Source of the DNA: Ruminococcus hominis
GTDB lineage: Bacteria > Bacillota > Clostridia > Lachnospirales > Lachnospiraceae
Length of the DNA stretch: 64,000 nucleotides
NCBI RefSeq assembly: GCF_014287355.1
Contig: NZ_JACOPE010000001.1
Span: 2,418,001 to 2,482,000, forward strand
Direction: 5' to 3'
In this document: positions 43,439 through 55,500 of the stretch, in pieces
Numbering within the stretch: the stretch's first letter is position 1
Layout: each line of letters begins with the position of its first letter
Position numbers and translations under genes: made by a program
The notes under the pieces: model-generated
What the model saw: the letters and a program-made list of their open reading frames with translations, nothing else
The model's database searches: none
Told to the model about the DNA's origin: nothing

Positions 43439-46400
43439 TTATTCCAGACCAAAGTCCCGTTTTCTGTTATCCTTGCCAGTTTCACTTTCCCGCTGACTCT
43501 TTTCTTTACAAATCTGCAGTTTTTCATGGATAGAACCACGTGCCGGTCTTTCTTCTTTCTCATCTGATTCAGATACTTCTGCTTCTGCATCTTCCCGTTC
43601 ATCCATATTGAGCAATGCATTTAGCTCTGACAGTCGCTCCAGTTTCTGGTTCAACTCCTCTTCTTTTGGAAATGGCTTTCCCACTTCTTCTTTCGCATTT
43701 GCCATCTGTTCATACACTGTTTCCAATCTTTGTTGTGCTTCTGAAAGCTTCTCTGGATAACTGTCCAACAGATTGTTGATACGGGTAATATTTCCAAGTG
43801 CATCTGCTCCAAGATGAACTTTCGAGACAGCCTCATGTTTGACAGATAATATAAATTCTTTACTCCATCCATCAAACTGAATCCTCATATTGAATCCCTG
43901 ATAGTTTCCGATATCCATCGCAGCATCTACAGTTTTAATATCTTTACATACCGCCAGAAGTGCTGCTCCTGCCTCTTTCTTTTCTGTGAACACTTTGCCA
44001 CCAATCTCCATAGTAAACTGCTCTGGATCTGTGCTTTTATGCTCAGAATAATGAGCGATGTCTGCCTTGTAGCTGTCAATGATTTCTGTCAGTTTTGCAA
44101 TCTGTTGTGGAAAATTCCTTGCAATATCATCTTCCAGGCGGTACTGGTTATTCATGTGGTTGGCTTTTAAAAGTTTTAATTTTGCCACATCAACATCCAA
44201 TGCCATCTTCTCTTTTACTGCTGGATTTCCGGTTGCAAGAGCTTTGACCTCTGCATAGGAAAGTGCCGCTTCGTCCACATCTTCACAGCTTCGCACAGGT
44301 GCTTTACTGGTCATAATCTGAGAAATGAATTTCTGCTTGTTCTCAATCAACTGCCACATGTAGCTGTCAAATGTGGATTCTGTTACATATCGGAAGATAT
44401 GAACCTTTTTATTATGATTTCCCTGGCGGATAATACGCCCTTCTCTCTGTTCCAAGTCAGATGGTTTCCAACCAATATCCAGATGATGCAACGCAATCAG
44501 ACGATCCTGCACATTGGTCCCGGCACCCATCTTTGCTGTTGAGCCAATCAAAAAACGAACCTGCCCGGATTTCACTTTTCCAAACAGCTCCGTCTTCTTT
44601 GCTTCTGTATTTGCATCATGAATAAAAGCAATCTCTTTTTCCGGTACACCTTTTTCCATCAATTTCTGCTTCAAGTCATCATAAACATTGAAGCTGCCAT
44701 CGCCTTTCGGGGTACTCAAGTCACAGAAAATCAATTGTGCAGATTTCTGTGCTGCCGTGCCTTTCCAGATCTCATAACTTTTCTCTGCACAGACTGATAT
44801 TTTGCTTTCTGGATTATCTGGCAATAATTCGTTCACCAAACGCTGATCCAATGCCAATTTTCTTCCATCGTTGGTAATTTTCAGCATATTATCAACCGAA
44901 GCATCTACCCCTCCGTTTCTGACAACTTCTGCACGTTCCCCCAGACTTTCTACGATTTCTTTCTGCTGTTCCGTTGGTTTCAGCACCACTGTTTCATATT
45001 CCGCCTCTGGCACAGGAAGCTTTAACTGATCGGAAGTCTTGATATCTGCAATCTCCTTAAACATATTCATCAGTTCCGGAATATTATAAAATCTTGCAAA
45101 TCTTGACTTTGCACGGTAGCCTGTTCCTTCTGGTGCAAGCTCAATGCTCGTGACTACCTCGCCAAAGGTGGAGGCCCAGGAATCAAACAGTCCAAGTCCC
45201 ATATTTTGTAATTTGCTGTTCTGCAGATACCTCTGCATAACATATAATTCCGTCATGCTGTTGCTAATCGGTGTGCCCGTAGCAAAGGTAATGCCTTTTC
45301 CTCCGGTAATCTCATCCAGATACTGACATTTATTAAACATATCCGCCGACTTCTGTGCTTCATTCTGTGCAATCCCGGCTACATTTCTCATTTTTGTATA
45401 AAGAAATGCGTTTTTATAACTGTGTGCTTCATCTACATATAAATGATCCACTCCCAGTTCTTCAAACGTAACTACCTGATCTTTTTTCTCTTTCTGATTC
45501 AGTTTCTCCAGCCTTGTCTGCAATGTTTTTCTTGTCTTTTCAATCTGTTTGACGGTATAACGTCCACCATCCTGTTCATACCTTGCACTCTGGATTGCCA
45601 TTTCCAGATCATCAATCTGCCTCTGAAGCATGGCTTCCTGTTTCTCATCAGAGATTGGAATACGCTCAAACTGGGAATGACCAATAATAACAGCATCGTA
45701 ATTTCCCATAGCGATTCTGGCACAGAACTTCTTTCGATTTGCCGGTTCAAAATCCTTTTTCGTTGCTACCAGAATGTTCGCCCCTGGATATAACTGCAGG
45801 AATTCTGCTCCCCACTGCTCCGTCAAATGGTTTGGAACTACAAAGAGGTTTTTCTGAGATAATCCCAGACGTTTGCTCTCCATTGCCGCCGCTACCATTT
45901 CGTAAGTCTTCCCAGCTCCTACTACATGTGCCAGAAGCACATTATCACCGTATAGCTGATGTGCGACTGCATTTTTCTGATGCGATCGAAGTTCTATTTC
46001 CGGATTCATTCCTGGGAAAGTCAGATGACTTCCATCGTACTCACGGGGACGGATACTATTAAAACGTTCATTGTACACGCTTACCAGTCTTTCTCTCCTC
46101 TGCTGATCCTTAAAAATCCAATCTTGGAATGCAGCCTTCAAAGCATCCTGCTTTTGTGATGCCAACATAGTTTCTTTTTTATTCAAAACTCGCACTTCAT
46201 CCCCATTGTCATTTACGACTTTATCATAGATTCTAACATCTTTTAGATTCAAGGTATCTTCCAGAATCCGGTAGGCATTTGCTCTCTCCGTTCCATACGT
46301 TGCATAGGCAAACGCATTTCTTGGACTGTCGGCGTTCTTTCCTGTAATCCTCCACTCACCATTTATCTCAGAGAATTTTACCTGTATTTCCTTCTGCGCA

Positions 46401-49400
46401 AGATACCTCGGCGTATGAAGCAGTTCCACCATAAACTCCTGATAATCCGAAGGTTCAATCCAGGTGGCTCCAATACGCACTTCAATCTCCGATGCTTCCA
46501 GATCTCTCGGCTGAACTGCCTCCAATGCACGGACATTCGGTGTGAATTCTGGATGATTCTCTGCAAAAGTTCTCGCTGTATTTAATTTATCCCTAACATT
46601 TCCGGACAGATATTCATCTCCACTTTCCCACTGGTCTGTCAGTGGATTTTTGAAGATAACTCCAACCAGCTCTTCTGTGATTTTCTCTTCGGTCTTTCCG
46701 GTCAACTGTGCCATATATGGGAGATCTACTTTAGCCTTTTCATTTAGGGACAAAGCAAGTGCTTCTGTGGCTGTCTCCACACTTGTCACAGCGACCGCCT
46801 TTTTAATGGTTCGTTTGGTAAACATGTCCGCTTTCCGCTTCAATGTTCCATCTTCATTCAAGTCTTCCAGGGAACACAGCAGACAATAAGAAGAGTCATC
46901 AGAAAATGCACGTTTGTTAGCATTACTTCCAATAACTCCATACTTTGCTGTGTAGGTATCATACACCTGATTCAGTTTTTTCTGCTGTTTCTGGATTTCT
47001 TCGTCTGTGACAAATTCTTCCATCTGCATGGCGATCAGTTCACGAACGGTATCACGGATTGCAACCATGCCTTTTACACGTTCTGCAGTGGCTGCAGGCA
47101 TTTTCACCTGATTCATCAAAGAATTGACACGGTAATATACCTGATCATCTACCACCGTATAGCTGTAATTTCGAACATTCGGATCTGCCGGAATACTCTC
47201 TGGCATCTCATCCAGTTCTGCCTCTATATCTACTGCCGCTACCATGCTTCCCTTGATGTGTTTTACAGCTTCTTGTAACTGTAATTCCAGATCAGCTCCT
47301 TCCATTGGAGCACAGGTTGTTTCCATACCATACGGACCGGACACTTCTTTCATCTCACCAAGAATCAATCCCGGATGCTGAACAAAATACTTGTTAATGG
47401 TAATCCCATTTGCATCACTCTCCAAATTCACCCAGTCTGGCATCTCTTTTGTGAAACTCTCACGCTTCTGGAAAAACAAAATATCAGCACTGACTTCTGT
47501 TCCTGCATTTGCCTTAAAAGCTGTGTTCGGCAGTCGGATTGCCCCCAGCAAGTCTGCACGCTCTGCCAAATATTTCCGGACTTCCGGTGATGCCTTGTCC
47601 ATAGTTCCCTTTGTTGTGATCAACGCAGCTACACCACCTGGACGTAACTGATCTATAGTCTTGGCAAGAAAGTAATCATGAATCATAAAATTGTAGCGGT
47701 CATACTGACGGTCATTGACCTTATATGCACCGAATGGCACATTTCCGATTGCCACGTCAAAGAAATCATTGGGATAATCCGTCTTCTCAAAGCCTTTGAT
47801 CTGGATATTGGCATCTGGATAGAGAAGTTTAGCAATTCTGCCACTGATGCTGTCCAGTTCCACTCCATAGAGTTTGGACTGGTTTAGATTCTCTGGAAGC
47901 TTTCCAAAGAAGTTCCCGACTCCCATAGATGGCTCCAGGATATTTCCCTTTGTAAATCCCAGATTCTCCAACACCTGATACATACTTTCAATCACAATCG
48001 GCTGTGTATAATGAGCATTTAATGTGGAAGCTCTGGCTGCAGCATATTCTTCCGGTGTAAGGACGGTCTTTAATTCCAGATATTCTGTCTCCCATGCAGA
48101 TTTTGTCTCATCAAATGCATCTGCAAGACCTCCCCAGCCAACGTACCTGGATAAGATTTCCTGTTCTTCCGGTGTTGCATTGCGATTCTCATCCTCACAT
48201 TTCTTTAACAACTGGATAGCCATGATATTGGCACGGAACTTTTCTTTTGCTGTACCCTGTCCAAGCTCATCATCTGTGATGCGGAAGTTCGTTGCTGGAA
48301 TCGTTTCTGATATTCCGTTAATCTCTTCCAAAGATTCTTTTTCTTCCGATACCTCAACTTCTCCAGATAATTCTTTTTCTTTTTTATCATAATCTGTCCA
48401 CACACGTTGAGAAATAGCAGTAAAATACAAGGACTCTTCCTCCATAATTTCTTCCCTGATTTCCCGTAATTCATCTAAAGTATCCGCATTTACAGTTTTG
48501 TTGTGATAATGATAATAAAGTACTTCTTGTCCGAGTTTTACATCCAGACGTTCCAATTCTTGTGTTGACATTCGATTCCAAATATCATCTTTTTCCGTAT
48601 GAATCGTGAAACCTTCTCCATCATCATGATATTCTAATGTGTATTGAAGTCGATTCGCTTCTCCCTTAACTTTGCAATCAAAATCGTGGATTTTTGTTCT
48701 GGTACCAGACATATATTCTGAATCAACTAATCGCAAATCAGTTATATCTTCCGCTGTCAAAGTATCCTGCTCCAGCTGTTCTCCTAACATCTGCTGTGCT
48801 TCTTCCAAATCTGCCAGTCTTTGTGCTTCCTGTCGTTCTTCGTACTTTTCCATTTCTTCCGGTGACAAATAATCATCTGTGCGGATTAACTGGCGAACAC
48901 GTTCTGCAACCTTGTTCCACTTTAATAAAACTTCTACCTCTGGACTGCCAATTTTCCCTTTTGCAAGTTTTAATCCTTTTGCATCATGGGATGCGTCGGA
49001 AGCATCTGCTCCTGGTATTCCGGGTGAGGAACCACCTGTTCCATACTCATTTTTCAGGAACTCAGCTGCATCTTTCATATCATGATGTTCCATGAAATAC
49101 TCATAGATTCGGTTACGTCCTCCTGCAGTAATGCCGCCTCTTCTTAACACTGCGTCAATTTCATCCTGTGTGATAAAGGATAGTGCCGGACGTTCGACCG
49201 TAAATTTCTGGTCTACCCAGGAACGCTCCCTCTGAAGATCCTGAAAGCGTTGGAAATATTCCGGATTATGCTGAATCTCCCAGCGGTGATAATCTCCCGG
49301 ATTCTCATCCATATATTTCTGCAGCCATTCAAAACGATAGACAATCGCATCTGCTTCCTCTTGATCTGTCCATGCTCCACTCACTACATCCTGCCAGTCT

Positions 49401-51121
49401 GAATATGATTGTTTCTTTTCCCAGTTTCTGCAAGTATCCCGAAAATGAAGTGCAAGAAGATTGGTCATTTCTTCCTGCTCCTGTTCAATGGCATTATTGG
49501 AAATCAAATTATCCACGTAATTTCCATCCTCATACATATCCCGAATTCTGTTCGCTGCTTCTTCCCACGTAACCATGCGGTCAAAGTTTCTTCTGGCAGA
49601 GTCCCCTCGCCGGATACGGATACCATCATTGTCATACCAGATACTGATTTTCTGACCATCTATGGTAAATCCTTTGCCACCAGTTCCATATTCATCTTTC
49701 AGAAAACTCCGCATTTCTTCATTATCCAGACCTTCAATCAGTCTTGCTGTAATATGAAACAGTGTATTTTTCTGTCCGCTTCCCGTGCGGAGAATATCAT
49801 TTACCACTTCATCGGAAATAAGAAAAGCGGCTGGCTGTTCCAATGCAGCTGCCGCTTTCCTTATTTCTCCTAACTGTTCCTCTTCTGTTGGGAACAGACT
49901 TAACTGTAAATAATCTCCTGAATCACCAGCTCCTCTGCCTGTGCCTTGATCTGGTTCATGTGTCTGGTCCATGCCATCCCGTCTGCCATTTTGTCCGGTG
50001 CCGGATCTTTCTCCAGAAGTTCGTTCATCAGGTCGTCTACTCTCTGTCTTGCCTGGCTGTCGATCTCCATCAGATGACTGTCCAGACGGTTCTGCAGTGT
50101 CAGAATGTTGAACCTGGCTACCTTGTGATTTCTCAGATACTCTTTCCGCATCATTCCGTACTTGCCGATGGTTCCTCTCGTCTCTTCCAGGCTGATATCT
50201 GGAATCTGATACTCTCCGTTCTGGCTGTAACTGATCTCTCTCATAGTCTGTTTCCTCCTTTTTTTCTTCTCTATCTTCTGTGTTATCTGTATTGCTTTCA
50301 CGAATTAACGTGTTAAATTCATTATATGCTACTTCTTTTTCTTTTGCAACCGTTTTCAGGTCATTTTCCAGATCATTCAGAACATATCGTCCAATCTGCA
50401 TCAGAACTGGTCTGCTGATCTCGTTGACTGCACTTCCCAGATGTCCTAATACTTTCAGCTGATTGAAGTCCGTAATATGCCGAAAATCCTCTGCATCCAG
50501 ATATTCCTGTACATCCAGTCCACACCTGTTTAGTAATACATACCAGACACTATTGGTCATCAGTTCCCGGAATTCTACTTCCTGATTCTGTTCGTCCAGT
50601 TCTTCCAAAAATGTCCCTGTCACATCCAGTCTCAGTTCTTCCAATGCATCTGGAAGCCATTCCTGCATACTCTCCTTCGCTGCCTGATGCAGACTTTCAG
50701 CAAGCCCTCCTTCTGTATCTTCCAGTGATAACTGCTCCTGCAGATAATCTGCAACCAGTTGTTCACCTTCCATTGGAAGATTCCATAACTGTGGATCTTT
50801 TCCCAGATTCCGCACTTTATAAGTGTCCTGCACATCAAATACATACCGAAGTTTTGTTTTTGGTCCGGAAGTATTGTCAATCAAGGCAATCCCCTTGGAT
50901 CCCTTTTTGATCCAGCGGTACATCTTCTGATTCCAGATTTCCATGGATGCTGCGGCAGTTGCTTCCGGTCGCTGTGCATAAATTAAAAGCTGTTCTGGAA
51001 AAGTATATTTGTACAGTCTGGATGAAGTGTTTAGGAACCGCATCCATTCCTGCGGACTGGCAGCTACATCTTTTGCCACCTCTTCCGTCAGCTGTTCCAT
51101 TGCATATAATTTATTTGCCAT
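43439..51121 (-). CDS. Giant ICE methylase-helicase (N-6 methylase-like plus SNF2), 2560 aa
   Basis: Order seen: N-terminal ArdC-like region ([33 protein letters not shown], residues about 1-110), a very polar linker (about 290-410), repeated LPD-type segments ([14 protein letters not shown] and relatives), a methylase-like domain with [11 protein letters not shown] (about 1065) and NVPFG (about 1127), then a SNF2 helicase with VGAGKTYEM (about 1733), [10 protein letters not shown] (about 1897) and [11 protein letters not shown] (about 2227). Typical of Clostridia ICEs, where it may protect or process transferred DNA. NVPFG departs from the usual NPPY of adenine methylases, so methylase activity is doubtful. 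Ends with a GSIHEKLQ tail. Confidence 0.92.
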   Translation of the reverse strand: MANKLYAMEQLTEEVAKDVAASPQEWMRFLNTSSRLYKYTFPEQLLIYAQRPEATAAASMEIWNQKMYRWIKKGSKGIALIDNTSGPKTKLRYVFDVQDTYKVRNLGKDPQLWNLPMEGEQLVADYLQEQLSLEDTEGGLAESLHQAAKESMQEWLPDALEELRLDVTGTFLEELDEQNQEVEFRELMTNSVWYVLLNRCGLDVQEYLDAEDFRHITDFNQLKVLGHLGSAVNEISRPVLMQIGRYVLNDLENDLKTVAKEKEVAYNEFNTLIRESNTDNTEDREEKKEETDYERDQLQPERRVSDSRYQPGRDERNHRQVRNDAERVSEKSQGSQVQHSDTAEPSGQSSDGDRQPGKTESRRPDERTSGERSGTGQNGRRDGMDQTHEPDQGTGRGAGDSGDYLQLSLFPTEEEQLGEIRKAAAALEQPAAFLISDEVVNDILRTGSGQKNTLFHITARLIEGLDNEEMRSFLKDEYGTGGKGFTIDGQKISIWYDNDGIRIRRGDSARRNFDRMVTWEEAANRIRDMYEDGNYVDNLISNNAIEQEQEEMTNLLALHFRDTCRNWEKKQSYSDWQDVVSGAWTDQEEADAIVYRFEWLQKYMDENPGDYHRWEIQHNPEYFQRFQDLQRERSWVDQKFTVERPALSFITQDEIDAVLRRGGITAGGRNRIYEYFMEHHDMKDAAEFLKNEYGTGGSSPGIPGADASDASHDAKGLKLAKGKIGSPEVEVLLKWNKVAERVRQLIRTDDYLSPEEMEKYEERQEAQRLADLEEAQQMLGEQLEQDTLTAEDITDLRLVDSEYMSGTRTKIHDFDCKVKGEANRLQYTLEYHDDGEGFTIHTEKDDIWNRMSTQELERLDVKLGQEVLYYHYHNKTVNADTLDELREIREEIMEEESLYFTAISQRVWTDYDKKEKELSGEVEVSEEKESLEEINGISETIPATNFRITDDELGQGTAKEKFRANIMAIQLLKKCEDENRNATPEEQEILSRYVGWGGLADAFDETKSAWETEYLELKTVLTPEEYAAARASTLNAHYTQPIVIESMYQVLENLGFTKGNILEPSMGVGNFFGKLPENLNQSKLYGVELDSISGRIAKLLYPDANIQIKGFEKTDYPNDFFDVAIGNVPFGAYKVNDRQYDRYNFMIHDYFLAKTIDQLRPGGVAALITTKGTMDKASPEVRKYLAERADLLGAIRLPNTAFKANAGTEVSADILFFQKRESFTKEMPDWVNLESDANGITINKYFVQHPGLILGEMKEVSGPYGMETTCAPMEGADLELQLQEAVKHIKGSMVAAVDIEAELDEMPESIPADPNVRNYSYTVVDDQVYYRVNSLMNQVKMPAATAERVKGMVAIRDTVRELIAMQMEEFVTDEEIQKQQKKLNQVYDTYTAKYGVIGSNANKRAFSDDSSYCLLCSLEDLNEDGTLKRKADMFTKRTIKKAVAVTSVETATEALALSLNEKAKVDLPYMAQLTGKTEEKITEELVGVIFKNPLTDQWESGDEYLSGNVRDKLNTARTFAENHPEFTPNVRALEAVQPRDLEASEIEVRIGATWIEPSDYQEFMVELLHTPRYLAQKEIQVKFSEINGEWRITGKNADSPRNAFAYATYGTERANAYRILEDTLNLKDVRIYDKVVNDNGDEVRVLNKKETMLASQKQDALKAAFQDWIFKDQQRRERLVSVYNERFNSIRPREYDGSHLTFPGMNPEIELRSHQKNAVAHQLYGDNVLLAHVVGAGKTYEMVAAAMESKRLGLSQKNLFVVPNHLTEQWGAEFLQLYPGANILVATKKDFEPANRKKFCARIAMGNYDAVIIGHSQFERIPISDEKQEAMLQRQIDDLEMAIQSARYEQDGGRYTVKQIEKTRKTLQTRLEKLNQKEKKDQVVTFEELGVDHLYVDEAHSYKNAFLYTKMRNVAGIAQNEAQKSADMFNKCQYLDEITGGKGITFATGTPISNSMTELYVMQRYLQNSKLQNMGLGLFDSWASTFGEVVTSIELAPEGTGYRAKSRFARFYNIPELMNMFKEIADIKTSDQLKLPVPEAEYETVVLKPTEQQKEIVESLGERAEVVRNGGVDASVDNMLKITNDGRKLALDQRLVNELLPDNPESKISVCAEKSYEIWKGTAAQKSAQLIFCDLSTPKGDGSFNVYDDLKQKLMEKGVPEKEIAFIHDANTEAKKTELFGKVKSGQVRFLIGSTAKMGAGTNVQDRLIALHHLDIGWKPSDLEQREGRIIRQGNHNKKVHIFRYVTESTFDSYMWQLIENKQKFISQIMTSKAPVRSCEDVDEAALSYAEVKALATGNPAVKEKMALDVDVAKLKLLKANHMNNQYRLEDDIARNFPQQIAKLTEIIDSYKADIAHYSEHKSTDPEQFTMEIGGKVFTEKKEAGAALLAVCKDIKTVDAAMDIGNYQGFNMRIQFDGWSKEFILSVKHEAVSKVHLGADALGNITRINNLLDSYPEKLSEAQQRLETVYEQMANAKEEVGKPFPKEEELNQKLERLSELNALLNMDEREDAEAEVSESDEKEERPARGSIHEKLQICKEKSQRESETGKDNRKRDFGLE

Positions 51122-51140
51122 GTGCTACTCCTTTTCATAA

Positions 51141-51170
51141 AATCAGGGACTGCTTAGTACAGTCCCCTTA
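51141..51170 (-). terminator. Hairpin upstream of the methylase-helicase gene
   Basis: GGGACTG/CAGTCCC stem with 7-nt loop, then TGATTTT on the minus strand. Lies between the DUF5688-type gene stop and the helicase ribosome site. Confidence 0.65.
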
Positions 51171-51189
51171 AAATCATCGTTGTTTCTCT

Positions 51190-52278
51190 TTATAATGCTG
51201 CGGCAAGATCTTTTGACTTATTCTTTGGCACTTTGTCTGCCTCTTTTGCCTTGATCTCTGCCTTGGCTTTTTCCAGTCTTCCATGGATTCCACCTTTTAC
51301 TTCCACTTTTTCGGCTGCTTTTTCTTTCTCCAAACGAGCTTCCCTACGCTCAGCATTTTCCATTACTGCGGTCTTTTTATCACAGAACTGAACCTTATCC
51401 GAAAGCTGTTCCTGTCTTTCCACCTGTGTCTCATTGACTTCCTGTACCATCGCATTTAATTCCGGAACCTGAAAAATGCCGTTATCAGGAAGAATCAGCA
51501 CTTCATGAATGGAAGATGGGATGACAAAGTAATCACTTCCCAGGCATTCCCCAATCTGTTTACGAATATCTTCCTGCAGTAACAGGGAAGCTCCATTCAT
51601 CTTAGCTTTGTTTGTCAGACAGAACATTGGGTTTTCCATGGCTTCCATATCCATTTTTTCATTCAGCAGGTTTTCTGGTTCTTCACCAAAAATCATAGAT
51701 TTGATAATCTCATTCATATCCATAAGTGTGACACCACGTTTTCGGTCTGCCACCATCGCATTCGCTTGAATCTGTTCGGCAGATACTCCCCACTCGTTCA
51801 TCAGAGAAACAGTTACCGGAATACTGCTGATCCCTTCTCCATTTTCCTCCAGATTTACTGCATAATAAGCTGCAAAATCTCCGTGTTCTGTGACTACTTT
51901 ATCTGCAAGAAGATCGGTATTCCATTCCTTATCACAAATTCTCATCTGTAATTTGTCCTTCATCTTTTCATAATCCAGAATATCTGGAACTCCCATATCA
52001 AAAAATTCTGCTTTTCCCTGTGCCTCAATACGCATATCAGCCACATCGCCAACACAAGAGTCTACATCTTTTCCATGGATATATTCCTGGTAGAGGGAAT
52101 CCAGATAGACTGTCGGTACGATTCTCTGATCTCCGTTTGGAATCGTAATACCTGTCAACTTCAAACCGTTGTTTTTTTCTACTTCCTGAAGTTTAATTTC
52201 TGCGTCCTTATAAGACTCTGGCAGATACTCCTTTACATTGTCTTTGACATATTCATAAAATTCTTTTCTGTTCATCAT
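51190..52278 (-). CDS. DUF5688-family protein, 362 aa
   Basis: Begins MNRKEFYEYVKDNVKEYLPE with the features EVEKNNGLKLTGITIPNGDQ, then PTVYLDSLYQEYIHGKD. This matches the DUF5688 layout, a family common in Clostridia ICEs next to the SNF2-methylase. Residues about 280-360 are charged with the GGIHGRLEKAKAEIKAKE tail shared with neighbouring ICE proteins. No known activity. Ribosome site AAAGGGG precedes ATGATG. Confidence 0.8.
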   Translation of the reverse strand: MMNRKEFYEYVKDNVKEYLPESYKDAEIKLQEVEKNNGLKLTGITIPNGDQRIVPTVYLDSLYQEYIHGKDVDSCVGDVADMRIEAQGKAEFFDMGVPDILDYEKMKDKLQMRICDKEWNTDLLADKVVTEHGDFAAYYAVNLEENGEGISSIPVTVSLMNEWGVSAEQIQANAMVADRKRGVTLMDMNEIIKSMIFGEEPENLLNEKMDMEAMENPMFCLTNKAKMNGASLLLQEDIRKQIGECLGSDYFVIPSSIHEVLILPDNGIFQVPELNAMVQEVNETQVERQEQLSDKVQFCDKKTAVMENAERREARLEKEKAAEKVEVKGGIHGRLEKAKAEIKAKEADKVPKNKSKDLAAAL

Positions 52279-52284
52279 ACGCTT

Positions 52285-52425
52285 TTACCCCTTTCTGATC
52301 ATGTGATGGTTCATTCTTTTTCTGCTGACCATCTGCTCGGCTTTCTTCTGATAAGCCATCATTCTCTTTACTGTTTTCTCCTGGTTTTTTCGTGCTTCCT
52401 GTCTTTTTTCCATTGCTTTCATCAT
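52285..52425 (-). CDS. Small basic protein, 46 aa
   Basis: MMKAMEKRQEARKNQEKTVK ... MIRKG: a highly charged helical protein with AAGGA upstream, between the adhesin and the DUF5688-type gene. Small basic genes in this position are known from Clostridia ICEs. No function assigned. Confidence 0.5.
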   Translation of the reverse strand: MMKAMEKRQEARKNQEKTVKRMMAYQKKAEQMVSRKRMNHHMIRKG

Positions 52426-52460
52426 AGTTTTCTGTTCCTTTCTGTGATTTTTTTGTATGA

Positions 52461-52487
52461 AAAAGGGAGCCTCACATAGAAGCTCCC
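52461..52487 (-). terminator. Intrinsic terminator after the adhesin gene
   Basis: On the minus strand GGGAGC and GCTCCC pair around an 11-nt loop followed by five T. Ends transcription of the adhesin gene or attenuates the downstream ICE genes. Confidence 0.85.
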
Positions 52488-52513
52488 AATCATAACCGTT
52501 GGTTTTAATTTCC

Positions 52514-55500
52514 TTATTTCCTTTTCCTGCTGATATAAAGTCCTGCCATACCTCCTGTGGAGATTACAAGAAGCAAGATTGGCAGCCAGATATTCGTGCT
52601 GTCACCTGTTTTCGGTGCGTTTGATACCTTTGTCTCTTCATGGGACTGTGGTATATCCGGTGTGTTCGGTGTTTCTGGAACTTCCGGTTTCTCATTTGTC
52701 AGATTAAAGGTAACTTCTACAACCGGTGTACTGTCATCTGCATAGGCAAATGTCACTTCATGCTTGGTCTGATCCAGTGTGTATCCGTCCAGTGTTTTTG
52801 TTTCCACCAGATAATACTTGATTGCTGTATCATATTTGCCGTTCTTAAATGTGGCAATCTCATACAGCTTACTTTCTGCATGACCGGCAGCGTCTGTCTT
52901 TAAGGTTTCCAGTACCTTTCCTTTGCTGTCACGGAGTTCAAATTCTACCCCTTTCAGCGGTTCTCCTGATGATTTATCTGTCTTATTGAGAATCACTTTT
53001 CCCTTGGCAGTGTCATCTTTCATAGCTACTTTCTGGATCTCTCCAGTATCCTTTACTTCAAAACTAACATCCGATGTCAGAAGATATCCTTTCGGTGCCT
53101 GCTCTTCACGTAAGGTATATTTACCGATTGGAAGTTTTTCGATATAGTGTGCTTCCTCTGTGGAAGTCCAGCTCTCTACTACCTGATCATCCTCATCGAG
53201 AATCGTCAGTTTCGCACCTGGAATCTCAGTTTCTCCTGTGATATCAGTCTTACTGATCTCTACTTTTGTCACATCATCTTTCATCTCATGCTTCTGAACC
53301 TCTGCTGTATTCTCTACTGTGAAAGTAATACTTTCTGCAGTGACATATCCATCTGCCGGTTTTGTCTCTGTCATGGTGTATTTCTTACCAACAACCAGTT
53401 CTTTGATCACATGGGATTCTTCCGTAGAAGTCCATTCATCTACTGTATTGCCATCTGAATCCGTTACTTTCAGGTGTGCACCTGGAAGTTCTTTACCTGT
53501 TGTCAGGTCTGTTTTGGACAGCTCCACTGTGGTTGGCTGATTTTCAAAAGTAAAGTCGTAGCTTACTTCTGCCTGGTCTTCTCCGGCATATTCAAAGGTA
53601 AATTCCTGTACTTCTTCTGTTGTAACAAATCCGTCCGGCGCAAAGATTTCTTTCACATAGTATTTTCCGTCTACCGGAAGATCTGCCGTAAAAGTAATCT
53701 GTCCTTTTTCATCCGTTACCCGCTGCTCGATCAGACTGTCTTTCTCAAGGAGTACCTCGCCCTTTGCATTTTTGATATCTTCACTGGTATAAAGACCAAA
53801 GACACCACCTGCAAGAACACGTTCTGTATCTTTTTCTTTCTTCAGAACCGTAACCTTTACTTTCTGACGGGCATTCTGCCATTTCTCATCATAAGTGATG
53901 ACTGGTGTGTCCTGATCACGGTAGGAAAGGTCAACATATCTCGACTCTTTGTCCAGCACATAACCGTGAGCTGTTTTTACTTCCTTCACATAGTATTTTC
54001 CAGCCGGGAGATCTCCCATCTGTGCAATACCATTGGAATCTGTGGTAATGGTTCCTACTTTTTCATCTGCTTTGAAATAATCTTCACTGACACCATCTGC
54101 CGCTTTGATATCTTCCGCAGCAAATACATCGAAAGCCACATCTGAAAGGCTTCCGGTTACATACTCAAAAAGATGCTCCACGGTACCTTTTACATGATCC
54201 AAAAGTGTCACCTTATCCAGAAACTCTCCATTTTTGTTGATGATCAGAAGTCCTGTTGGAACTTCATCTTTCATCTCTACTTTCTGAATCTCGGCAGTAT
54301 CTTCCAGTGTGAACTTCACATCCGTCGCTTTCAGATATCCATACGGTGCCATTTCCTCTCGAAGGGTGTATTCTTTACCCACAGTCAGTCGTTTGATCAC
54401 ATGTGGCTGATCTTTTACAGAAGTCCACTGATCCACAACATTTCCTTCTTTATCAAGAACGGTGAGTTTTGCCCCATCCAGTTCCACACCTGTTGTTACA
54501 TCAGATTTTGTGATTTCAACTGTTGTCGGCTGGTTCTTTTTCACTGTTTTCAGTTTTACTGTCTTCACATCCTGCCCCTGGTAAGAAGCATCCAGATTCA
54601 GAACTTCATCAGAGGATACAAATCCCGCCGGTGCTTTTAACTCTTTCACATAATACTGTCCAAGCGGCAGATCCAGCGTACATGCTGCAAGACCATCGTT
54701 ATCAGAAGTCATTTCCTGCAGAAGTGTATCTGCCTTTACAATGATCTCACCTTTCTCATTCTTCAGATCTTCTGTGTTATAGATGCCAAAGACAGCTCCT
54801 GCTACGGTTGCACCATTTTCTGCATCCTGTTTTTCTACCTGGATTGCAACTTTCTGGCGGTCATCGCCAACCATCACTTCCTGTTCGATCACAGGTGTAT
54901 CCTGATCCGCATAGACAAATGAGACATCCGATCTGTCATGGTTCAGGACGAATCCTTCCGGTGCAGTCTTTTCTACCACATAGTAAGAACCAAGCGGCAG
55001 GTTATCAGCAACTGCTTTTCCGTCTTCCCCGGTCGTTACCGTTGTTACCAGTGCATCTTTTGCATAGATCAGCTGTCTGTTTCCGTTTTCATCTTTCTGA
55101 TAATCCGGTGTATAGATATTTTCAGCTGCATAGACATGAAATGATGCACCCTTCAGGTATCTTTCTTCATAAACAAAATCCTTTTTAAATCCGGTCAGCA
55201 TCTCACCTTTTTTATAGATCGTCAGCTTTCCTTTTACCGGATGGTTCTCGTAGTCTACCGTAATAATGGCATCTCCGCTCTCAGAATCCATCTGGTATGC
55301 TGTATTTGCATCCACCGCAATCTCTACATAGTTCTTATTGATTGTGTACCCTTCCGGTGCGTTGACTTCCTCAATCCGGTAATGTCCGATCTTCAGATTC
55401 TTCGGCATGATCAGATATCCCTGGCTGTCCGTAAAATAGGACTTGTGAGTAGTTGTCACTGGGTAAGTTGTTACCTGCTCCACATACTTCTTGTTGTCCA

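Noticed and set aside
43439..51121. Methylase-helicase as a restriction-modification or defence system
   Set aside because: Size, domain order and neighbours (DUF5688, YodL, topB, adhesin) are the standard ICE set; no restriction subunit is present.
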